A stretch of 64,000 nt of DNA from an uncultured Bacteroidales bacterium (GTDB lineage Bacteria; Bacteroidota; Bacteroidia; Bacteroidales; Bacteroidaceae), in assembly GCA_902763885.1 (NCBI GenBank), contig CACWTU010000002.1, positions 1 to 64,000 on the forward strand, read 5' to 3'. Within the stretch, counting starts at the first letter, position 1. Every line of letters starts with the position of its first letter. Of the stretch, positions 43,171 through 54,679 are shown in pieces. The notes under the pieces were generated by a model, which made no database searches, was not told the DNA's origin, and saw only the letters and a program-made list of their open reading frames with translations. The position numbers and the translations under genes are program-made.

Positions 43171-46100
43171 TTATGCCTTTGCGGCAGCAACCTCCTCCTT
43201 CTCTTTCTTGGTCTTTTTCATAACCAGATAAGCGGTAGGAGCAGCTACGAACAGTGATGAGCAGGTACCGAATACAACACCCAGAATCATTGCGAATGCA
43301 AAGCTGCGGATGCTGTCACCACCCAGGAAGAATATAGCCAGCAATACGATCAAAGTACTTATTGAAGTATTGATGGTACGGGCCAGTGTGGTGTTCAGGG
43401 CATCGTCAAACAACTGTTTGCGGTTGCGCTTGGGATAGAGACCGGTGAACTCACGGATACGGTCAAATATAACCACTTTATCGTTGATTGAGTAACCGAT
43501 AGCGGTAAGCACGGCACCGATGAATGTCTGGTCGATCTCAAGTGAGAACGGCATCCATCCCCAGCAGATTGAATACATACCTATTATAATAAGTGTATCA
43601 AAGCAGAGAGCGAATATAGCACCTACTGAGTAAGCCACGTTGCGGAAACGTATCAGGATGTACAGGAAGATGGCAATCAGGGCCAGGATCACTGAGATGA
43701 TAGCACCGCGTGTGATATCCTCGGCAATTGAAGGACCTACCTTCTGTGAACTGATGATTGATCCGCCGTCACGGTTCTCACGATCGATGAATGTAGCAAG
43801 TGTCAGATTTGAACTGAGTTTGCCGGCATTCTTGAGTGAAGTGAACAGGAACTCCTCAATCTCAGAATCGATGGTCTCAGACTCCTCGTCAATACGGTAG
43901 TTTGTGGAGATACGGATTGTCTTGTGGTCTGTTCCCAGTGCAATAGCCTGGACATTGTCCTCAGTTATCACATTCTGTAGGATAGAACGTACCTCCTCAG
44001 GCTCAACCGGCTCCTCAAACTGAACCACGAAGTTACGACCACCTGTAAAGTCGATACTCTTGCTGAGTCCGCGTGTTGCCAGGAATCCGATGCAGATGAT
44101 AGCGGCCAAGCCGAATATCACGAATGATGTCTTGGCTGCCTGCATGAACTTGACAGAAGTGTTCTGCATCATGTTCTTTGAGAGTCCAGTGGTAAATGTC
44201 AGGTTCTGCATCTTACCCTTGGCCTGGAAGTGCTCATAAACGATACGTGTCAGGAACACTGCAGTAAAGAATGAGCAGATGATACCTATGATAAGTGTTG
44301 TAGCGAATCCGCGGATAGGACCTGTACCGAAGTTGAATAGGATGATACCGGTGATTATTGATGTGAAGTTAGAGTCAAAGATAGCGGAGAAGGCATTCTT
44401 GTAACCGTCTGTGAGAGCGGCCTGAACACTCTTGCCACCCTTGAGTTCCTCCTTGGTGCGCTCATAGATAAGCACGTTGGCATCGACAGCCATACCTAAG
44501 GTAAGTACGATACCTGCTATACCAGACATTGTCAGAGCAGCCTGGAATGAGGTAAGGATACCCAGTGTAAAGAAGAAGTTCAAGAGCAGGGCTCCGTTGG
44601 CAATCATACCCGGAACGAATCCGTAGATGATGCACATATAGGCCATCAGGAAGATGAATGCTATGATGAATGAGTTGAATCCCTTCTGGATTGATTCCTG
44701 ACCAAGTGAAGGACCTACGATGTCCTCCTGAACAATCTTGGCAGGAGCAGGCATCTTACCTGACTTGAGCACGTTGGCAAGGTCCTGTGTCTCCTCAACG
44801 GTGAAGTTACCTGATATCTCAGAACGTCCGCCTGCAATCTCATCCTTTACGTTAGGAGCACTGTAAACGTAACCGTCAAGTACGATAGCGATACCGCGAC
44901 CTACATTCTGTCTTGTAAGAGTAGCCCACTTGCGTGCACCCTCGGCGTTCATGGCCATACTTACTACAGGACTACCGTTCTGGCTAAAGTCAGCCTTTGA
45001 TTCGGTTACCACATCACCTGTAAGGTCCGGCTGTCCGTTCTTATTGTCGCTTTTGATGTTGAAGAGTTCAAAATACTGCTCGGAGTCATTGAAAGACTTG
45101 ACACCCCACATGAATACGAGGTCACGGGGCAGGATAGCTTTAGCCTCAGGGCTGGTAAGCATACGGTTGATCTCTGCAGTATCAGAATAATGTGCTATAC
45201 CGGCAACCCACTCACCACCCTGGGGATATGGATAGGGGTTGAGGCGTGCAAACAGCGGATTGCTCTTGCGCAGAGCCTCACGCTGTGCGGCAGTAGCCTT
45301 GGCATTCTCCTGCTCACCATCACTCTCAACGAGCTGGTCTATCAGCTCATCGCTTTCTGCCTTTGCTGTTTCTTCAGCGGGAGTTGCTTCCTCAACATTG
45401 GCTTCGTCAGGATTCTCATCGGCATACTTCTGAGCCAGACGGCTGTCCAAGCGGTTGAGAACATCCTGAATCTCGGCAGTCTTGTAGGTCTCCCAGAATT
45501 CCAGGTTTGCAGAACCCTGAAGGAGCTTACGTACACGCTCAGGCTCCTTGATACCGGGAAGCTCAACCATGATACGGCCCTGCTTTCCTGCAAGTTCCTG
45601 AATATTGGGCTGTGCTACACCAAATCGGTCGATACGTGTGCGCAGCACATTGAATGAATTTGCTACGGCAGCGTTAACCTCTTCCTTGAGTACGTTTACT
45701 ATTTCAGCGTTAGGTGTCTGGGCGTTGATTTTCTCCTTAAGGTTTGATGTTGCAAAGTATGTGCTCAGCTTGGCATCGGGACCGGCTATCTTGGCGAATT
45801 CCTCAGCAAAGATATCCACAAAATTGTCCTGGCTGCTTACTGCACGTTTCTTGGCGGCGGCCATTGTCTCGGTGAATACGCGATCCTGGCTGTTATTGGC
45901 AAGAACCTTGACTACGTCGGGTATTGAGACCTCAAGTATAACGTTCATACCGCCTTTAAGGTCCAGACCAAGACCGATCTGCATCTCACGGCACTCTTTG
46001 TATGAATAGATACCCAACCAGACCTTTTTGTTCATTACAGAGTCAAGATAGGCCTGTTCATCCTGACTCTGGGCAGCTTTGTTCTCAATGCTGCGGGTCT

Positions 46101-46179
46101 TGAATGTAAAGGAGAGATAGAACAGACACACCAGTGTCAGTGCTATCGCAAAAATCTTTACGAATCCTTTGTTTTGCAT
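43171..46179 (-). CDS. secDF: Protein translocase subunit SecDF (fused)
   Basis: A 1002-residue inner-membrane protein, the fused form of SecD and SecF that uses the proton gradient to pull exported proteins through SecYEG. The SecD half starts with a membrane helix (GFVKIFAIALTLVCLFYLSF), has GLGLDLKGGMNVILEV and a large periplasmic part, then five helices including MAVDANVLIYERTKEE. The SecF half begins at about residue 670 and has RNFVVQFEEP, GYSINDKVVIFDRIRE and NTTLARTINTS. Length is typical for Bacteroidetes. It is monocistronic, with its own promoter and terminator. Confidence 0.97.
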   Translation of the reverse strand: MQNKGFVKIFAIALTLVCLFYLSFTFKTRSIENKAAQSQDEQAYLDSVMNKKVWLGIYSYKECREMQIGLGLDLKGGMNVILEVSIPDVVKVLANNSQDRVFTETMAAAKKRAVSSQDNFVDIFAEEFAKIAGPDAKLSTYFATSNLKEKINAQTPNAEIVNVLKEEVNAAVANSFNVLRTRIDRFGVAQPNIQELAGKQGRIMVELPGIKEPERVRKLLQGSANLEFWETYKTAEIQDVLNRLDSRLAQKYADENPDEANVEEATPAEETAKAESDELIDQLVESDGEQENAKATAAQREALRKSNPLFARLNPYPYPQGGEWVAGIAHYSDTAEINRMLTSPEAKAILPRDLVFMWGVKSFNDSEQYFELFNIKSDNKNGQPDLTGDVVTESKADFSQNGSPVVSMAMNAEGARKWATLTRQNVGRGIAIVLDGYVYSAPNVKDEIAGGRSEISGNFTVEETQDLANVLKSGKMPAPAKIVQEDIVGPSLGQESIQKGFNSFIIAFIFLMAYMCIIYGFVPGMIANGALLLNFFFTLGILTSFQAALTMSGIAGIVLTLGMAVDANVLIYERTKEELKGGKSVQAALTDGYKNAFSAIFDSNFTSIITGIILFNFGTGPIRGFATTLIIGIICSFFTAVFLTRIVYEHFQAKGKMQNLTFTTGLSKNMMQNTSVKFMQAAKTSFVIFGLAAIICIGFLATRGLSKSIDFTGGRNFVVQFEEPVEPEEVRSILQNVITEDNVQAIALGTDHKTIRISTNYRIDEESETIDSEIEEFLFTSLKNAGKLSSNLTLATFIDRENRDGGSIISSQKVGPSIAEDITRGAIISVILALIAIFLYILIRFRNVAYSVGAIFALCFDTLIIIGMYSICWGWMPFSLEIDQTFIGAVLTAIGYSINDKVVIFDRIREFTGLYPKRNRKQLFDDALNTTLARTINTSISTLIVLLAIFFLGGDSIRSFAFAMILGVVFGTCSSLFVAAPTAYLVMKKTKKEKEEVAAAKA

Positions 46180-46223
46180 ACTGTTTTATTGTGTTATTAA
46201 ATTATTTGTGCGCGTGTGCGTAA

Positions 46224-49526
<3,303 letters not shown>

Positions 49527-49533
49527 AATATAG

Positions 49534-50613
49534 TTATTCCAGCCTGATTTTGCTGATGACGGGATAGTGGTCACTGTCTTTCTGGGTGCGGTCTATCCAG
49601 GTGTAGAGGGGTGCGATGTTCTTGCTGCAGAAGATGTGGTCTATGCGGTAGTAGAGTTTATGTTCGTGATAGGTGATACCCATCCCGCTGCCGGACTTGG
49701 CATAGGTGTTGTGCATGAAACGGTCAAAAAGGTGGTAGGAGTATGATAGCGGAGTGTCATTGAAATCACCGCAAACAATCACATACTTTGCCGTCTCGCT
49801 GCTGGCGCGGTCGGCAATAAGGCGTGCCTGTCCTGCTCTTTGCGATGTTGATTGAAGAAGGTTCTTCAGTACTTTCTTGGATGCCTTGTAGTGGGTGCTG
49901 TCTGTGGGGTTCTTGATGAACTTCTGATACTCCGTGATATCTTCTGAAACCAAATGATTTGACTGAAGGTGGCTGTTATATACAGCCAGTGTATCAGTTC
50001 CTATGAGAATCCTCAGGTATTGGCAACTGTTGCCTGAATTCTCAAATTCAATGGACTCGTTAAGCAGAATGGGGTATTTTGACAGGCAGGCTTCAGCATT
50101 TTTGCCTTTCGGTAGGCCAAAATACGGGTATAGATCTGTTATGTTTTTTTTACGTGTGCCCAAATTCAAAACGTGGTGTGTTGCTTCTTGAAGGAATATT
50201 ATGTCTGCGTCAAGTCCTATTGTATAGTTCAGAACGGGATTATCCACATTCCAGTTCTTGTTATCATCAATACCAAAGCCCTCAGTGTTATAAGTGACTA
50301 CGGTCAGATAAGGCTGTTGAACCTTTTTCTCTTTGGAGAAATGCAGCGGGAAGTATTTCAGGGTGGGGATTAGGCATATCAGAATTGCGGCCAACGGAAC
50401 AAGGGTTCCTTTTCTCCATGTGAGCAGCCAGAGGATGAAAAACATGAAATTCAGGACGTATAGAAACGGAAATAGCAATCCTGAAAGTGACGCGAACGGC
50501 CATCGTCCAATGGGTGCCACTATTGAACCGTAACAGCTGAATATGAGCATGAAGGCGGTCACAATATTGACAGCCATCAACGGATAAGCCAGCAGTTTGC
50601 CAATTAATTTCAT
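49534..50613 (-). CDS. Membrane-anchored endonuclease/exonuclease/phosphatase (EEP) family protein
   Basis: A 359-residue protein. Two or three hydrophobic segments fill residues 8-90. The EEP domain follows with VVTYNTEGF, DIIFLQEATHH, VICGDFNDTPLSYSYHLFD and the C-terminal IDHIFCSKN and DSDHYPVI, so all metal and catalytic positions are present. The catalytic part is probably outside the cytoplasm. It could act on nucleic acid, phospholipid or phosphoprotein; sequence does not decide. It overlaps the upstream rhomboid gene by 4 nt. Confidence 0.9.
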   Translation of the reverse strand: MKLIGKLLAYPLMAVNIVTAFMLIFSCYGSIVAPIGRWPFASLSGLLFPFLYVLNFMFFILWLLTWRKGTLVPLAAILICLIPTLKYFPLHFSKEKKVQQPYLTVVTYNTEGFGIDDNKNWNVDNPVLNYTIGLDADIIFLQEATHHVLNLGTRKKNITDLYPYFGLPKGKNAEACLSKYPILLNESIEFENSGNSCQYLRILIGTDTLAVYNSHLQSNHLVSEDITEYQKFIKNPTDSTHYKASKKVLKNLLQSTSQRAGQARLIADRASSETAKYVIVCGDFNDTPLSYSYHLFDRFMHNTYAKSGSGMGITYHEHKLYYRIDHIFCSKNIAPLYTWIDRTQKDSDHYPVISKIRLE

Positions 50614-51335
50614 GCGTCTTTTTTTCTGTGAAAGAGATTATCTATCCAAACAGAAACGGTAGTGACAGGCATTGTGATATCCTTGCCCTTACTCAGCATC
50701 CTGTTGAAAAACCAACCTAAGCCTGCTGCTCCCAGATGGACTGCATCAGTGGCTGGATTTGCATGAGGCAGGATGGCCAGGTCTATCAGCACAAGAGCTA
50801 TTACGATGTATTTTATCTTGACGGGACCTATCAGAGGTATGGGCTCAGTGTTGTTGGGCGCCCGGAAGGCAAGTGCTGTGCAGAAGGCCAATATACATGC
50901 GGAACACAATGGCATACAGTCAAGCCATTCTTTTTTCTGCAGAGACGGAAACAGTAAAAAAACACCGGTGAAAACGATCATTCCTGTAATGCCGCCCATG
51001 ATATAAATGCCGCGTAATGCGTTAGATGTGAAATACCGCAGGAATATGCTTCCAAGCCAGTACAGTATAAGCATATTGAACAGCATATGCCATAATCCCC
51101 AACTTGTAAACATTGAGGTTACTATTGTCCAAGGCCTGTATAGCAGGAGGATAGGTTTCCATGGGTAGTTGAGAACTATATAGGCAAACTTGTTCTCTCC
51201 AAATGAAAAGAGAGTGAATGTGATGTCAAGAAGAAGTGTAAAGACAAACACACCGCCGTTTATAAAGAGCAGACGTGTAAGGATATCGCCTGTCCTGAAT
51301 TTCTCCTTCAGCTCTTCCAACAGATTCATCACCAC
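50610..51335 (-). CDS. Rhomboid-family protein with an altered Ser motif
   Basis: A 241-residue polytopic protein, second of two rhomboid genes in tandem. Family features are WGLWHMLFNMLILYWLGSIF and the C-terminal His in VHLGAAGLGWFFN. The usual GxSG is replaced by LCSA (MPLCSACILAF): the Ser is kept but the first Gly is Leu. Ser and His together suggest it may still be a protease with altered geometry. It overlaps both neighbours (7 nt and 4 nt). Confidence 0.88.
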   Translation of the reverse strand: MVMNLLEELKEKFRTGDILTRLLFINGGVFVFTLLLDITFTLFSFGENKFAYIVLNYPWKPILLLYRPWTIVTSMFTSWGLWHMLFNMLILYWLGSIFLRYFTSNALRGIYIMGGITGMIVFTGVFLLFPSLQKKEWLDCMPLCSACILAFCTALAFRAPNNTEPIPLIGPVKIKYIVIALVLIDLAILPHANPATDAVHLGAAGLGWFFNRMLSKGKDITMPVTTVSVWIDNLFHRKKDA

Positions 51336-52015
51336 GTGAATTTAATGTGGTTGTCCTTGCGCTCCTTATGCCTCCAGTACAGTATCATAAGGAATCCGGC
51401 AAGCATTCCTCCCAAATGTGCAAAGTGGGCTACGTTATCGGCCGCACTGTTTTTCAGGCCAAGTACAAGCTCTATAACCACATAACCTACAACCAGCCAC
51501 TTGGCCTTGATGGGGAACGGGATAGGTATTATAAACAACTGGTTCTCAGGGAATGTCATTCCGTAACCAAGCAATATCCCGTAAACGGCTCCCGATGCCC
51601 CCACGGTAAGGATTGCGTTCATATAAACTCTTAAGGCATGAACTACCTCAGGGGTTATGGGGTCAAATCCTGAGAGGGTAATCTCATACTGGACGAACTG
51701 GAACAGTTCCTGTGTAAGTCCTGCTCCGATTCCGCATATCAGGTAGAATAAGAGAAAACGGTTGGAGCCCCACTGCATCTCCATGATACGGCCGAACATC
51801 CATACGGCAAACATGTTGAGGAAGAGGTGGGTGAATCCTTCATGAAGGAACTGATATGTTATGAGTTGCCAGATATGGAAATCCGGTGCAAGAAAAAAGT
51901 GCAGTCCGCACAGCTTGTGCAGGTCTATTCCATATTTGTATAGAGCCATCGTGCCCATCCAGCATAGTACATTGATGATGAGCAGATTCTTGGTTATAGG
52001 GGGTAGCTTGTTCAT
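51329..52015 (-). CDS. Rhomboid-family intramembrane serine protease
   Basis: A 228-residue membrane protease with about six helices. It has the full catalytic set: GASGAVYG for the nucleophile Ser and HFAHLGGMLAGFLMI for the His, with the supporting FTHLFLNMFAVWMFG loop. Rhomboids cut within or near membrane segments of other proteins; the substrate is unknown. It is the first gene of a three-gene run with the second rhomboid and the EEP protein. A perfect -7 box is at 52045-52052. Confidence 0.92.
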   Translation of the reverse strand: MNKLPPITKNLLIINVLCWMGTMALYKYGIDLHKLCGLHFFLAPDFHIWQLITYQFLHEGFTHLFLNMFAVWMFGRIMEMQWGSNRFLLFYLICGIGAGLTQELFQFVQYEITLSGFDPITPEVVHALRVYMNAILTVGASGAVYGILLGYGMTFPENQLFIIPIPFPIKAKWLVVGYVVIELVLGLKNSAADNVAHFAHLGGMLAGFLMILYWRHKERKDNHIKFTW

Positions 52016-52044
52016 TATCTATACATAAACTATGTTATGAGCCG

Positions 52045-52052
52045 CAAAAGTA
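52045..52052 (-). promoter_or_regulatory. -7 box of the rhomboid operon
   Basis: TACTTTTG on the minus strand, 29 nt from the start codon at 52015. It sits 13 nt from the divergent argS -7 box. Confidence 0.55.
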
Positions 52053-52065
52053 GCCATTTTTTCAG

Positions 52066-52073
52066 TAACTTTG
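52066..52073 (+). promoter_or_regulatory. -7 box of argS
   Basis: TAACTTTG is a perfect -7 box, 19 nt before the argS start codon. No clear -33 element is visible. Confidence 0.55.
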
Positions 52074-52092
52074 CAGACCATAAATCAAATAT

Positions 52093-53922
52093 ATGAAAAT
52101 AGAAACACTTATAGCACAAAAGGCCGTTGTTGCCATCAAGGAGCTTTATGGCCAGGAAATTGACGCTGCAACAGTACAGGTACAGAAAACCAAACGTGAG
52201 TTTGAGGGCCATCTTACAATTGTGGTGTTCCCTTATCTTAAGATGTCACGCAAAGGTCCTGAACAGACTGCTACCGAGATAGGAACGTGGCTCAGGGAAA
52301 ACGTAGAGGAGATAAGTTCCTATAACGTTATCAAGGGATTCCTGAATCTGGTAATATCCTCATCTGTTTGGGTGGATATGCTCAACGGAATCAATGCCGA
52401 TGAAAACTACGGTTTGCGCAGTGCTACCGATGATTCCCCACTGGTGATGATAGAGTATTCATCGCCTAATACAAATAAACCTCTTCATCTTGGCCATGTG
52501 CGCAACAACCTGCTTGGAGGTGCGCTTGCCAATATCATGGCGGCTAACGGCTATAAGGTGGTCAAGACCAACATCGTCAATGACCGTGGCATACATATCT
52601 GCAAGTCAATGCTTGCCTGGCTCAAGTGGGGTAACGGTGCCACACCTGAATCAACAGGTAAGAAGGGTGATCACCTGATAGGTGACTACTACGTGGAGTT
52701 CGATAAGCATTTCCGTGCAGAGGTCAAGAGCCTGTTGCCTGCAAACTATGCAGAACTTGATGAGAAGGCTCAGGAGGAGGCTAAGGCCAAGGCAGAGAAG
52801 GAGTCACCTCTGATGCAGGAGGCTCATGCCATGCTGGTCAAGTGGGAGGCCGGTGATCCTGAGGTGCGTGCCCTGTGGGAGCGCATGAACAGCTGGGTAT
52901 ATGCCGGATTCGATGAGACCTACAAGCGTCTGGGCGTAAGCTTTGACAAGATATACTATGAGTCACAGACCTATCTGGAGGGTAAGAAAACCGTTATGGA
53001 GGGTCTGGAGAAGGGACTCTTCTTCCGCAAGGAGGATGGCTCTGTATGGGCGGACCTTACTCAGAACGGACTGGACCAGAAACTGCTGCTGCGCAGTGAC
53101 GGAACATCGGTCTATATGACACAGGATATAGGTACAGCACAACTCCGTTTCCGTGATTACCCCATTGACCGCATGATTTACGTAGTGGGTAATGAGCAGA
53201 ACTACCATTTCCAGGTGCTCTCCATACTGCTTGACCGTCTTGGATTCAAGTGGGGCAAGGGTCTGGTACACTTCTCATACGGCATGGTTGAACTGCCGGA
53301 GGGCAAGATGAAGAGTCGTGAGGGTACGGTGGTTGATGCCGATGACCTTATGGACGAGATGATTGCCACCGCACGTGCCACATCGGCCGAACTGGGTAAA
53401 CTTGACGGTCTGAGCAAGGAGGAGACCGATGAGATTATGCGTATTGTGGGAATGGGTGCCTTGAAGTATTTTATCCTTAAGGTTGATGCCCGCAAGAACA
53501 TGACCTTCAACCCCAAGGAATCCATTGATTTCAACGGCAATACCGGACCGTTCATCCAATACACATATGCCCGTATCCGTTCTATCATGCGTAAGGCCGC
53601 TGAAGAGGGAATCAAACTGAATGCAAATCTCTATACGGATGAGAAGTCACAGATATCAGAGAAGGAACTTGGATTGATTCAGATGCTCATAGGATTCCAG
53701 GATGTGGTACGTCAGGCTGCTGATGATTATAATCCGTCTGTGATTGCAAACTACTGCTATGACCTGGCCAAGGAGTTCAACCAGTTCTATCACGATTTCA
53801 GCATCATGCATGAGCCTAGCCGTGAACTGAAACTGTTCCGTCTGGTTCTGGCTCAGAATGTGGGCAAGATACTTAAGCTGGGTACCGGGTTGCTGGGCAT
53901 TGAGGTTCCGGAGAGGATGTGA
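52093..53922 (+). CDS. argS: Arginyl-tRNA synthetase
   Basis: A 609-residue class I aminoacyl-tRNA synthetase. It has the N-terminal Add-1 tRNA-binding domain (about 1-110), then SSPNTNKPLHLGHVRNN with the HIGH motif. The KMSKS region is in the degenerate form GKMKSREGTVV, as in many ArgRS, and the C-terminal DALR anticodon domain ends LGTGLLGIEVPERM. Length is normal. Palindromic element E2 follows 37 nt after its stop. Confidence 0.97.
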   Translation: MKIETLIAQKAVVAIKELYGQEIDAATVQVQKTKREFEGHLTIVVFPYLKMSRKGPEQTATEIGTWLRENVEEISSYNVIKGFLNLVISSSVWVDMLNGINADENYGLRSATDDSPLVMIEYSSPNTNKPLHLGHVRNNLLGGALANIMAANGYKVVKTNIVNDRGIHICKSMLAWLKWGNGATPESTGKKGDHLIGDYYVEFDKHFRAEVKSLLPANYAELDEKAQEEAKAKAEKESPLMQEAHAMLVKWEAGDPEVRALWERMNSWVYAGFDETYKRLGVSFDKIYYESQTYLEGKKTVMEGLEKGLFFRKEDGSVWADLTQNGLDQKLLLRSDGTSVYMTQDIGTAQLRFRDYPIDRMIYVVGNEQNYHFQVLSILLDRLGFKWGKGLVHFSYGMVELPEGKMKSREGTVVDADDLMDEMIATARATSAELGKLDGLSKEETDEIMRIVGMGALKYFILKVDARKNMTFNPKESIDFNGNTGPFIQYTYARIRSIMRKAAEEGIKLNANLYTDEKSQISEKELGLIQMLIGFQDVVRQAADDYNPSVIANYCYDLAKEFNQFYHDFSIMHEPSRELKLFRLVLAQNVGKILKLGTGLLGIEVPERM

Positions 53923-53929
53923 GGCTTCG

Positions 53930-54043
53930 AGATTTTGATAAATTTTGCGAGTGCTAGTTGGGGACGGTTCTCTTTGTGCCCTTGAAAGGGCACAAAGAGA
54001 ACCGTCCCCTGTGAGCGATAGCAAGATTTGATTAAATTTGCGA
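53930..54043. repeat. Palindromic element E2 (inverted pair) flanked by imperfect direct repeats
   Basis: The palindrome has perfect 23-nt arms, 53960-53982 and 53987-54009, with core GGGGACGGTTC as in E1. The two flanks are related to each other: 53930-53950 and 54024-54043 agree at about 18 of 21 positions and both end in a TAAATTTTGCGA or TAAATTTGCGA sequence. The right copy is the -7 box of the RNase H gene. A target duplication on insertion is one reading. Confidence 0.75.
54033..54040 (+). promoter_or_regulatory. -7 box directly before the RNase H start codon
   Basis: TAAATTTG is a perfect -7 box ending 4 nt before ATG 54045 (TTTG-CGAC-ATG), nearly the same arrangement as at the GH2 gene. 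Confidence 0.45.
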
Positions 54044-54044
54044 C

Positions 54045-54677
54045 ATGTCACAAAAGTATTATGTTGTTTGGATTGGTCTGAATCCGGGGGTGTATGACTC
54101 CTGGGAGGCTTGCAAACAGCAGGTAGAGGGCTGGAAGGGTGCCGTATATAAGGGCTTCGATACCCGCGAGGAGGCCAATGAAGCTATCAATATGCCTCCT
54201 GAAAATTTCATAGAGAAGAAGACTCCTGAACACAAGGGAGGCCGAAAGAAACAGGATAAACCCCTTCCGCCGGAGGTTATCCGTCAGGCGCTTGCGGTTG
54301 ATGCCGCCTGCAGCGGAAATCCGGGGCAGATGGAATACAGGGCCGTTTATCTGGGCGATATGGAGGAGAAGTTCCATTTCGGGCCTATCCTGGGTACCAA
54401 CAACATAGGTGAATTCCTGGCTATCGTTCATGCGCTTGCGCTTTACAAGAGCCGTGGGCTTGATTGGCCGATATACAGTGATTCACGCAATGCCATCTTA
54501 TGGGTCAAAGCCGGCAAGTGCCGTACCAAACTGGAACGGACTCCTGATACAGAAGCGGTGTTTGATCGAATCGAGAGTGCGGAACGTTGGCTTAAGGAAA
54601 ATACGTACAGGAACGTGATTCTTAAATGGGAGACCCAAAAGTGGGGTGAGATACCCGCTGATTTCGGTCGGAAATAA
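54045..54677 (+). CDS. Ribonuclease H, viroplasmin type
   Basis: A 210-residue RNase HI that degrades RNA in RNA:DNA hybrids. Residues 1-48 are the hybrid-binding (Caulimovirus viroplasmin-like) domain: YYVVWIGLNPGVYDSWEACKQQVEGWKGAVYKGF-like pattern with the usual Trp and Gly positions. A Lys/Pro-rich linker (60-82) follows. Residues 83-210 are the RNase H fold, with Asp in VDAACSGNPG, Glu in GTNNIGEFLAI and Asp in IYSDSRNAI. The LTA-synthase-like gene follows after 2 nt. Confidence 0.92.
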   Translation: MSQKYYVVWIGLNPGVYDSWEACKQQVEGWKGAVYKGFDTREEANEAINMPPENFIEKKTPEHKGGRKKQDKPLPPEVIRQALAVDAACSGNPGQMEYRAVYLGDMEEKFHFGPILGTNNIGEFLAIVHALALYKSRGLDWPIYSDSRNAILWVKAGKCRTKLERTPDTEAVFDRIESAERWLKENTYRNVILKWETQKWGEIPADFGRK

Positions 54678-54679
54678 TC

